15,470 nt of DNA, taken from assembly GCA_023435435.1 (NCBI GenBank), contig JAEYRW010000145.1:1-15470 (forward strand), in the 5' to 3' direction. The position numbers were made by a program, and so were the translations under genes. Below, one piece after another: positions 1-6,351 of the stretch. The stretch is from Bacillota bacterium (GTDB taxonomy: Bacteria > Bacillota > Clostridia > Christensenellales > Aristaeellaceae). The notes under the pieces are model-generated. The model had not been told where the DNA came from. It saw only the letters and a program-made list of their open reading frames with translations, and made no database searches. How positions within the stretch are numbered: the stretch's first letter is position 1; each line of letters starts with the position of its first letter.

Positions 1-65
1 GGCTCATACCCCGCGCCGCCGAGTTGGCTTTTGGGCGAGGAATTCTTACTTTTTTATTGGAATGG

Positions 66-94
66 TTGACGGAACGTGGGAAAGGGTATATAAT
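66..94 (+). promoter_or_regulatory. Sigma-A-type promoter of the GLUG protein gene
   Basis: A -35 box TTGACG (66-71) and a perfect -10 box TATAAT (89-94) are separated by 17 bp. An A/T-rich stretch at about 41-62 could serve as an UP-like element. Transcription would start near 101, giving a leader of about 98 nt before the ATG at 199. The match to the housekeeping consensus is near perfect and the spacing is optimal; actual use is inferred. Confidence 0.85.
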
Positions 95-135
95 TACTTT
101 GCCGCGCTGGAGACGGCCTTTTTTCAGCAAGTATG

Positions 136-158
136 TTAGGTTATCCTAATATATTAGG
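136..158 (+). repeat. Nested inverted repeats in the 5' leader (TTAGG / CCTAA / TTAGG)
   Basis: Three short arms lie in the leader: TTAGG (136-140), CCTAA (145-149) and TTAGG (154-158). The middle arm can pair with either outer arm, and 145-158 (CCTAATATATTAGG) is a perfect 14-bp palindrome. It could be a protein-binding operator or a pair of mutually exclusive short RNA hairpins. A/T-rich palindromes also arise by chance, so function is uncertain. Confidence 0.4.
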
Positions 159-198
159 GAAACCGGCGCGAGTAAAGAAACCACAAGGAGTGAGTCCC

Positions 199-1383
199 AT
201 GCGTCAATTGAAAAAGATGCTGTCCACGTTGTGCGCGCTGGCGCTTTTGAGCGCTCTGGTTCTGATCCCGGGCGCTTTTGCAGAGCTGGCCTTTGCGGGA
301 GGAGCGGGCACGGCGGAGGATCCCTGGCAGGTAGCGACGGCGGAGCAGTTTGACCTGATCCGCGCGGACCTGGACGCCCACTATATTCTGGTTGAGGACA
401 TCGACCTTTCCGGGTTCGAGAATTTTACGCCCATCGGCGCCTTTGAACCCGCCTCCGACGCGCCGGAGGATGAGGAAAATCCGAATCTGGACGCCGCCTT
501 TACGGGCACTCTGGACGGGCAGGGGCACAAGATTTCCAACCTGACCATTTCCGCGCCGGACACCGCGTCGGTGGGCCTGTTCGGCGTCGTCGGCGGGGAA
601 GGGTACGTGGCGAACCTGACGCTTGAAAACGTGACCGTCCAAGGCCAAACGCTGGTGGGCGGGCTCATCGGCTTTGCGCAGACCGCCGCCGCCATTGAGA
701 ACGTGACCATGACGGGCAAGAATTTGGTGACGGGCGTCTCCATGGTGGGCGGGCTCATCGGAGGCGCGTTTTCCGATGTGAAGGATTGCTCTGTGATCGC
801 GGACGTGGTCATGACCGGCGACGACGCCCAGGGCGCGGGTGTCATAGTGGGCGGTACGGAAAACGGCGGATACTTCTCTTGCGCCGCAACGGGAACCGTC
901 ACCGCCCTGGGCGCCAACGTCTTTTCCGTGGGCGGGCTTTCCGGCTGCGCCCAGGCGTCGCTGACCGTGTCCGATTGCACGGCGGACGTGGTTATCGCCA
1001 CCGGCGCGGGCGCGGCGATGGTGGGCGGGCTTCTGGGCCACGCGGGGAATTATGACGGCGCGGTCACCGCCATTTCCGACTGTGCGGTGAACGCCGAAAT
1101 TACGGTGGGTGAGGGCTCCGAGCGCATCGGCGGCATCGTAGGCGGCGGCTTTTACATGAGCCTCTACACCGCTTACTTCGCGGCGCCCGGCGATTTCAGC
1201 GTCGAGGGTTGCACCGCGGCGGGCAGCATTTCGGGCGGCGCTGCGGCGGGCGCCATCGCGGGCTATTTGTACGGCGCTTCCTCCGTCGCGGACGACTGCG
1301 TCGGCACTGTGACGGTGGCGGGCGAGGCGGCGGCCCTTGTGGGCGCCACGGCCGCGACACTTCCTCTGGACCAACTCAGGTAG
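199..1383 (+). CDS. Secreted GLUG-repeat protein
   Basis: This encodes a 394-residue exported protein. Residues 1 to about 28 form a signal peptide: KK near the N-terminus, a hydrophobic core, then an Ala-rich cleavage region (GAFA/ELAFA). After it comes a module with GTAEDPWQVATAEQFDLI and FTGTLDGQGHKISNLTI, typical of the start of GLUG-type beta-helix proteins. About six to eight repeats of the form VGGLIG...DC...V follow. Cysteines 197, 228, 260, 295, 338 and 367 recur at equivalent positions, while the first two repeats have Asn-Val there. The start at 199 is chosen because AAGGAG (185-190) precedes it and the signal peptide begins there; an in-frame ATG at 133 would add 22 unlikely residues. 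No LPXTG motif, SLH domain or C-terminal membrane segment is visible, so it is probably released or loosely bound. GLUG proteins are often surface adhesins or peptidase-linked, but the role here is unknown. It is a single-gene unit with its own promoter and terminator. Confidence 0.85.
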   Translation: MRQLKKMLSTLCALALLSALVLIPGAFAELAFAGGAGTAEDPWQVATAEQFDLIRADLDAHYILVEDIDLSGFENFTPIGAFEPASDAPEDEENPNLDAAFTGTLDGQGHKISNLTISAPDTASVGLFGVVGGEGYVANLTLENVTVQGQTLVGGLIGFAQTAAAIENVTMTGKNLVTGVSMVGGLIGGAFSDVKDCSVIADVVMTGDDAQGAGVIVGGTENGGYFSCAATGTVTALGANVFSVGGLSGCAQASLTVSDCTADVVIATGAGAAMVGGLLGHAGNYDGAVTAISDCAVNAEITVGEGSERIGGIVGGGFYMSLYTAYFAAPGDFSVEGCTAAGSISGGAAAGAIAGYLYGASSVADDCVGTVTVAGEAAALVGATAATLPLDQLR

Positions 1384-1399
1384 GAACCGGAAACCGGAG

Positions 1400-1449
1400 C
1401 CGCGCGCGCGGGGAAGCCCCGTTGCGCGCGGTTTATTTGCCTTTTTTTT
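1400..1449 (+). terminator. Intrinsic terminator after the GLUG gene
   Basis: A very GC-rich hairpin pairs 1400-1413 with 1417-1431. It has loop AAG, one bulged T and one G-T pair, and otherwise all bases pair. A T-rich tail follows (TTTATTT, then eight Ts at 1442-1449). It begins 17 bp after the stop codon and separates the GLUG gene from the moxR-type operon. Confidence 0.9.
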
Positions 1450-1521
1450 CCCGACTTGCGACGCAAATGCGACCGCATCATTAAACATTTCGGCAGCGCG
1501 GGGTCGCGAACCTGCCCGCGC

Positions 1522-1550
1522 TTGAAACGCGGGTGAGGGTATCGTATACT
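1522..1550 (+). promoter_or_regulatory. Sigma-A-type promoter of the MoxR-DUF58-transglutaminase operon
   Basis: The -35 box TTGAAA (1522-1527) and the -10 box TATACT (1545-1550) are spaced by 17 bp. Transcription would start near 1557. Two symmetrical sequences frame it: an inverted repeat GCGCGGG (1496-1502) / CCCGCGC (1515-1521) ending exactly at the -35 box, and a perfect 12-bp palindrome TTCCGCGCGGAA (1563-1574) just after the predicted start. Either could be an operator, but in such GC-rich DNA neither is strong evidence of regulation. Confidence 0.8.
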
Positions 1551-1625
1551 ATATACGGAGAATTCCGCGCGGAACGCGGGGCGGGTTGTCCGAGTCTAAC
1601 CGAAAAACCAAAGGGAGATAAATCA

Positions 1626-2573
1626 ATGCAAGTGACACAGCGCTTCGCGCAGCTTTTGACCAAAAATGTGGGCAAGGTGATCGTGGGCAAGCAGGAGGCG
1701 GTGGAGCTGATCATGATCGCCATGCTTTGCCGGGGCCATGTGCTCATTGAGGACGTGCCGGGCGTGGGCAAGACAACCCTGGCGTCCGCCCTCGCGCGCT
1801 CCATCGACTGCTCGTTCAAGCGCATTCAGTTTACGCCGGACATCACGCCGTCGGACATCACGGGCTTTTCCATCGTGAACTTCAAATCCGGCGAGCTCGA
1901 GTACCGGGAAGGTCTGGTCATGAGCCAGATGGTTCTGTGCGACGAAATCAACCGCACCTCGCCCAAGACCCAGTCGTCGCTTCTTGAGGTCATGGAGGAG
2001 GGCCAGGTTACCGTCGACGGCAAGACCTACCGCATGCCCCAGCCGTTCATGGTGCTGGCGACCCAGAACCCGGTGGACTTCGTAGGCACGTATCCCCTGC
2101 CGGAGGCACAGCTCGACCGCTTCTTCATGCGCGTGTCCATCGGCTATCCCAACCCGGACGAGGAAGCGGACATCCTCGAGCGCTACACCGCGGGCGCGCG
2201 GCCCATGGACAGCCTTGAGCCCATCTGCACCTCCCAGGACATTTTAAAGCTCCAGCAGCAGGTGGAAACCGTTTACGCGGCCAAGGAAGTGCGCGCTTAC
2301 ATCGCGCAGATCGCGGCGGCGTCCAGAAGGAGCGGCGCTTTGCAGCTGGGCGTCTCCACCCGCGCGGCGATTTCGCTGGTCAAGGCGGCCCAGGCCTACG
2401 CGCTCATGGAGGGCCGCGACTATGTGACCCCCGACGATGTGCAGAAGATGGCGGACCCCGTGCTGGCCCACCGCCTGGTTTTGAGCCCGGAGGCGCGCAT
2501 GCGCAACATGACGAGCCAGAAGGTGCTCGCGGGCGTCATGGCCTCCGTGCAGGTTCCGGTGAAAACGAAATGA
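1626..2573 (+). CDS. MoxR-family AAA+ ATPase
   Basis: This is a 315-residue cytoplasmic AAA+ ATPase of normal length for the MoxR family. Visible motifs are Walker A DVPGVGKTT (43-51), Walker B VLCDEINR (103-110), sensor-1 TQNP (146-149) and the family signature LPEAQLDRF (158-166) with the arginine. A C-terminal lid contains GVSTRAAISL. The start at 1626 is supported by AGGGAG (1612-1617); an upstream in-frame ATG at 1533 lies before the predicted transcription start and is rejected. MoxR proteins act as chaperone-like ATPases, usually working on a VWA- or DUF58-domain partner encoded next door. The next gene here is such a partner, overlapping by 4 bp (ATGA), which implies translational coupling. 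The family call is very secure; the substrate is unknown. Confidence 0.95.
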   Translation: MQVTQRFAQLLTKNVGKVIVGKQEAVELIMIAMLCRGHVLIEDVPGVGKTTLASALARSIDCSFKRIQFTPDITPSDITGFSIVNFKSGELEYREGLVMSQMVLCDEINRTSPKTQSSLLEVMEEGQVTVDGKTYRMPQPFMVLATQNPVDFVGTYPLPEAQLDRFFMRVSIGYPNPDEEADILERYTAGARPMDSLEPICTSQDILKLQQQVETVYAAKEVRAYIAQIAAASRRSGALQLGVSTRAAISLVKAAQAYALMEGRDYVTPDDVQKMADPVLAHRLVLSPEARMRNMTSQKVLAGVMASVQVPVKTK

Positions 2574-3745
2574 ACGCCCGACTCACGGCGTACGTTATTC
2601 TCACGCTTGCGTTGCTCGTTTCCGGCCTTTCCACCGGCGCGCAGGCGTATTATCTCGTGGCCTTTGCCCTCATTGTGCTGCTGGCTCTGTCCATTTTGGC
2701 AACCGCGTGGGCGCTTTTCACCGTGCGCATCGACATGAAGGGCCTAAAACCCCGGGTCGAGCGCGGCGGGTCGGTCATGACCATCTTTACGGTCACGCAC
2801 AGATCCCTCCTGCCGGTTTCGTCCATCCGGCTTCGGCTTTCGGTGCCCTCGGCGTTTGCGCCGACGCAGGAGGTTTCGGTGTCCACCATGCCGTTTCTGA
2901 AGCGCGTGTTCCGCTACCGTGTTTACTGTCCGCACAGGGGCGTGTACGAGGCGGGCGTGACCAGGATCATGGCGTCAGACCTCTTCGGGCTCGTGACGCT
3001 CTCGCGCAAGAGTGACATGAAGCTCGTGCAGGTGGACGTGTACCCCCGCGTGCCGGACGCGGCGGTGATGGAGCTTCAGCCCGGCGACATCGGTCCGGAG
3101 ATGATTTCCCGCGCCGTCGAGGACACCGCGTCCCCGTCCGACATCCGAAAATGGCAGGACGGCGACGCCCTCAAGAAGGTGCACTGGAAGCTCACCATGC
3201 GAAAGCGCGAGATCATGGTGCGCGTCTTCGAGGAAAGCGCGCGGCCGGACACGCTGATTATCCCGGACCTTTCGGAAATTTCCGCCATGCGCGACCAGGC
3301 GCTGTCCATCGAGGACTGCGTGTGCGAGGCATGCGCGGGCGTCGCGCTGGCGCAGCTTCAGGCGGGCTATCCCGTCCGGATGCCCCTTACCTGCCAGCGG
3401 CCGTCCGAGGTTTCGGGCCAGTTTCCGGCGGACGTTTCGCAGTTTGTGGACGCGCTCATGCGCGTGAATTTCGACAGTCCCTACGACTACGAGCAAGTGT
3501 TGATGCTCATGATGCAGCGCATGCAGAGGACGGGCGGCGCGGCGGTGGTGACGGGCCGGCTCACCACGCGCATCGCGGACCTGGCCGTCCGGATGCAGAG
3601 AAGCGGCGTCATGACCCGGGTCATCTGGATCACTGACACACAGCTCGACCAGTCGCTGGAATTGAGCGAGCGGCTCAAGATGGAAAACGTGCGCGTGGAG
3701 CGGGTGAATCCCTGGAGCGAGCGCGCCGCCATCGAGCCCCAATAG
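2570..3745 (+). CDS. DUF58-domain membrane protein
   Basis: This 391-residue protein has two hydrophobic segments at the N-terminus (about 5-25 and 27-52), then a largely soluble region. The DUF58 signature is at 191-221: DIRKWQDGDALKKVHWKLT, then a REIMVRVFEE segment, matching the family pattern R.Y..GD..r.IHWK. The C-terminal half resembles the VWA-like fold usual for the family, judged from layout rather than clear MIDAS residues. The ATG overlaps the MoxR stop codon (ATGA), and the transglutaminase gene follows after 13 bp. DUF58 proteins are typical partners of MoxR ATPases; the trio corresponds to the yeaC-yeaD-yebA order in Bacillus subtilis. Biochemical function is not established. 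The domain assignment is firm. Confidence 0.93.
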   Translation: MNARLTAYVILTLALLVSGLSTGAQAYYLVAFALIVLLALSILATAWALFTVRIDMKGLKPRVERGGSVMTIFTVTHRSLLPVSSIRLRLSVPSAFAPTQEVSVSTMPFLKRVFRYRVYCPHRGVYEAGVTRIMASDLFGLVTLSRKSDMKLVQVDVYPRVPDAAVMELQPGDIGPEMISRAVEDTASPSDIRKWQDGDALKKVHWKLTMRKREIMVRVFEESARPDTLIIPDLSEISAMRDQALSIEDCVCEACAGVALAQLQAGYPVRMPLTCQRPSEVSGQFPADVSQFVDALMRVNFDSPYDYEQVLMLMMQRMQRTGGAAVVTGRLTTRIADLAVRMQRSGVMTRVIWITDTQLDQSLELSERLKMENVRVERVNPWSERAAIEPQ

Positions 3746-3758
3746 CAAGGGTGTTTGA

Positions 3759-6071
3759 ATGAATAAAAGGCAAAATCTGTTGCGGCTGGCGGGCACGGCG
3801 GTCATCACCTGCCTGATGGCGGGCGCCGTCGCGTCCACGGTGGTTTCCGCACTTGGGCTGGGGGCCAACACGCTCGGGGCGTACCTGGGCGCGCTTGCCG
3901 CAGCCCTGGTTGCGGCGCTTTGCGCGTTTTCCACGTGGACGGCCATCCTTTCAGTGGCGGGGGCGACCATCGGCGTGGGCGCCTGGGTCGCTGCCGGGCT
4001 GAGCGAGGGCGGCGCGGTGCGCGCGCTGGCGGAAGGGTTCAAGGCCGCGTACACGGGCGGAAACGCGGTGGCGCTCCTTGAAAACGCGGGGGTCATCGCC
4101 GCTGCGCTCGCGGCGTTTATGAGCTTCATTTACTTCGTGTTCCTCACCGAGCGCGGCCCGGTGACCACATTGCTCGCCACCGGCGTGACCCTTGGGACCG
4201 CGGTCATTTGCGCCGCGGTGAGTTCCACCGTCGCCCTCGTCCAGCTCGTGCCCGCCATTGTGGGCTCGGCGGCGGCCATTGCCCATTCGGCGGAGCAGCG
4301 CAGAACCGGCGGCCACCTGAAGGCGCTCATCCCGGCGCTCATCGCCGTGGGGATCGCCTTTGCCCTCGTCCCGGCGTCGGGCTTTACTTTCGGCCCCCTC
4401 GAGGACGCGGCGACCAAGGTCCGCCAGCTCTACGAGGATTATTTCAACTACACGGAAGAGCGCATCGCCTTCTCCATCAACGAGCAGGGCTACGACTACT
4501 ATGCCATGAAGGACGACACGCCCACGCATCTGCTGGGCGGGCCGGCGAATCCGGACGACCAGCCCGTGATGCGGGTGACGACGGACAGCGACCTGCTCTT
4601 GCGCGGCACGGTGCGCGGCACCTACACGGGCTACTCGTGGGAGGACAACACGGTCAAGGCGCGCAATCTTTATTACGACTTCACGCGGCTTTCCCGGCGC
4701 AAGGCCGTGTTCGGTACCGACCTTCTCGCGGGCCTCGAGGGCGCGTATTCCGAAGTGAAGGCGCAAATCGAGATGCTCAAGGACGGCTCGTCCACCATCT
4801 TCGTGCCCGCGCGGCTCACGGACTTCGACATGGCGCTTCAGAACGCGGTCTATTACAACACCGTGGGCGAGATGTTCCTGGCGCGTTCCGTCGAGACGGG
4901 CGACACCTATGCCTTTACGGCGGAGGAAGTGACCGATTACGGCGCGCTTTCGGCCCTTGCCGCCGCGCGCGCGGAAAAAACCGATTCCCTCTACGAGGAC
5001 GCGGTGAAGGACTACATCGCGCTGCCCGACGGCATCGAGGAGGGCGTCTTCAAAATCGCGGACGCGCTCACCGAGGGCCTGACCACCGACGCCGAGAAGG
5101 CGCAGGCGATTCTCGAGGGCCTCAAGGCGGGCTGCAAATACACCATGGACGTGCCCTACCCGCCGTCCAACCGGGATTTCGTATCCTACTTTCTCATCGA
5201 TTCCCGGGAGGGCTACTGCTCCTACTTCGCCACCGCCATGGCGGTTCTGTGCCGCATCGAGGGGATCCCCGCGCGCTACGTCGAAGGGTATCGCGTGTAC
5301 GCCGATCCCTCGGGCGTTGCCGTCGTCACCGGCGAGAGCGCCCACGCCTGGGTCGAGGTCTATTTGAAGGGCATCGGCTGGGTGGCCTACGATCCGACCC
5401 CCGGGCGCGACGAAAGCCCCAACACCGGCGAGAACGCCCAGACGAATCCGACGCCCTCGCCGACGCCTGAGGCATCTCCCGAGCCCTCCGACGACCCGGG
5501 CACGAACCTCGAATCAACGCCCACCCCCAACCCCACCGACCTGCCCTCCTCCGTGCCCAGCACCGAGCCCACCAGCCAGCCCACAGACAACCCCAATCCC
5601 GCCCCCGAAACGAACCAGAAATCCGGGCGGTGGCTGTGGATTCTGCTCGCCGTGCTGCTTGTGCTCATCGCACTGGGGCTGCTGTTTATCTGGATCAGAC
5701 GCAGGCTTGAGGTGACCGATCCCGTCCGGATGGTCGCAAAGCAGCAGGACTTTGACCGGGCCATCATCGTCATGTACCGCGCGCTTCTGACCCTGCTTTC
5801 CCAGCTCGGACAGGCGCCTCTCAGCGGCGAAACCCCCGAGGCCTTCGCCTTCCGCGTCACCCGAAGCGGCATGGCGAATCCCGACTTTGTTGAATTCGCC
5901 AAGGGTGTCACCGTTGCGCGCTATTCCCGCAACCGCGCCACCCGCGAACTCGTTTCCCTCGGCTCGCGCGCCTACGTGCGCTTCCGCCAGCAGATGAAGA
6001 AGACCGAGCGCTTCCGTTTCGACGCCCATCGGGTCCTGCGCGGCCTCGGCGACTTTACGCAGATTCCGTAG
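3759..6071 (+). CDS. Membrane-anchored transglutaminase-like protein (TgpA/YebA type)
   Basis: This 770-residue membrane protein is the third gene of the operon, with AAGGG (3747-3751) before its ATG. About seven hydrophobic segments (roughly 8-32, 39-58, 60-80, 109-129, 134-154, 156-177, 189-205) precede an extracytoplasmic region. The transglutaminase-like core has a full candidate triad: Cys487 in GYCSYFATAM, His529 in SAHAWVEVYL and Asp545 in WVAYDPTPG. A Pro/Thr/Ser/Asn-rich linker of about 75 residues (548-622) leads to a final membrane span (625-648) ending in IRRR. A cytoplasmic C-terminal domain like DUF4129 follows (YRALLTLL ... ETPEAF, about 664-720). Such proteins may be transglutaminases or papain-like peptidases acting outside the membrane; the substrate is unknown. 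The intact triad argues for activity. The linker is strongly C-rich on the + strand (about 5450-5620), which reflects its Pro/Thr codons. Confidence 0.93.
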   Translation: MNKRQNLLRLAGTAVITCLMAGAVASTVVSALGLGANTLGAYLGALAAALVAALCAFSTWTAILSVAGATIGVGAWVAAGLSEGGAVRALAEGFKAAYTGGNAVALLENAGVIAAALAAFMSFIYFVFLTERGPVTTLLATGVTLGTAVICAAVSSTVALVQLVPAIVGSAAAIAHSAEQRRTGGHLKALIPALIAVGIAFALVPASGFTFGPLEDAATKVRQLYEDYFNYTEERIAFSINEQGYDYYAMKDDTPTHLLGGPANPDDQPVMRVTTDSDLLLRGTVRGTYTGYSWEDNTVKARNLYYDFTRLSRRKAVFGTDLLAGLEGAYSEVKAQIEMLKDGSSTIFVPARLTDFDMALQNAVYYNTVGEMFLARSVETGDTYAFTAEEVTDYGALSALAAARAEKTDSLYEDAVKDYIALPDGIEEGVFKIADALTEGLTTDAEKAQAILEGLKAGCKYTMDVPYPPSNRDFVSYFLIDSREGYCSYFATAMAVLCRIEGIPARYVEGYRVYADPSGVAVVTGESAHAWVEVYLKGIGWVAYDPTPGRDESPNTGENAQTNPTPSPTPEASPEPSDDPGTNLESTPTPNPTDLPSSVPSTEPTSQPTDNPNPAPETNQKSGRWLWILLAVLLVLIALGLLFIWIRRRLEVTDPVRMVAKQQDFDRAIIVMYRALLTLLSQLGQAPLSGETPEAFAFRVTRSGMANPDFVEFAKGVTVARYSRNRATRELVSLGSRAYVRFRQQMKKTERFRFDAHRVLRGLGDFTQIP

Positions 6072-6080
6072 GAAGGCGGA

Positions 6081-6283
6081 GGGGCGCCGCCCCCGGTCCC
6101 CCGCTCAAGGGGCATTGTCCCTTGAGAATTCCGAACTGGGTAATCAATAAAACATTGTCCGTCGGATCGCGCGGAGGCCCAAACCCCGCGCGGCCGATGG
6201 AACAAAGTTTGATTCCCCTCTTTATGGGGCTTCCAAAGAGACGCAGTCCCTTTGGCGGGGGGCCAGAGGGCGGCGCCCCCTGG
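6081..6283. repeat. ~203-bp imperfect palindromic intergenic repeat (copy 1)
   Basis: This fills most of the gap between the transglutaminase gene and secA. The left arm, 6081-6132, contains a GC-rich hairpin part and the hairpin CTCAAGGGGC/GTCCCTTGAG (6104-6126). The right arm, about 6233-6283, is a diverged inverse copy with hairpins at 6233-6255 (CCAAAG/CTTTGG) and 6263-6283 (CCAGAGGGC/GCCCCCTGG). Spacers of about 25-30 bp contain AATCAA on facing strands. The centre, 6158-6199, pairs CCGTCGGATCGCGCGG with CCGCGCGGCCGATGG. The left arm matches the reverse complement of 9317-9368 at 49 of 52 positions, and the centre shares an exact 13-bp word with 9278-9290. It starts 9 nt after a stop codon and ends where the secA -35 box begins. 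No open reading frame is apparent in it. Confidence 0.85.
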
Positions 6284-6312
6284 TTGCCCGGGATTCCAAG
6301 ATATGTTATAAT
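6284..6312 (+). promoter_or_regulatory. Promoter of secA, with extended -10
   Basis: A perfect -10 TATAAT (6307-6312) is preceded by TG at 6304-6305 (extended -10). A weak -35 TTGCCC (6284-6289) lies at 17-bp spacing. The -35 box directly abuts the palindromic repeat. The transcript would start near 6319, and a hairpin GCGGC/GCCGC (6319-6323 with 6330-6334) would sit at its extreme 5' end, just before the ribosome binding site AAAGGA (6337-6342). Confidence 0.8.
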
Positions 6313-6351
6313 AGGAAAGCGGCTGAAACGCCGCCGAAAGGACTTGGCAAG

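Noticed and set aside
101..124. Attenuator-like GCCG/CGGC plus six Ts in the GLUG leader
   Set aside because: The stem is only 4 bp with a 9-nt loop, too weak for an intrinsic terminator, although the T-run is real.
133..198. Upstream in-frame ATG for the GLUG protein gene
   Set aside because: It would put 22 non-hydrophobic residues before a normal signal peptide, lacks a ribosome binding site, and overlaps the leader palindrome.
655..1040. Repeated DNA words (GTGGGCGGGCT) suggesting a tandem repeat array
   Set aside because: They encode the conserved VGGL of each GLUG unit; spacing follows the protein repeat and intervening DNA differs.
1369..1490. Frameshift or truncation at the C-terminus of the GLUG protein
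   Set aside because: A strong terminator begins 17 bp after the stop, and no other frame continues the repeat pattern, so the end appears natural.
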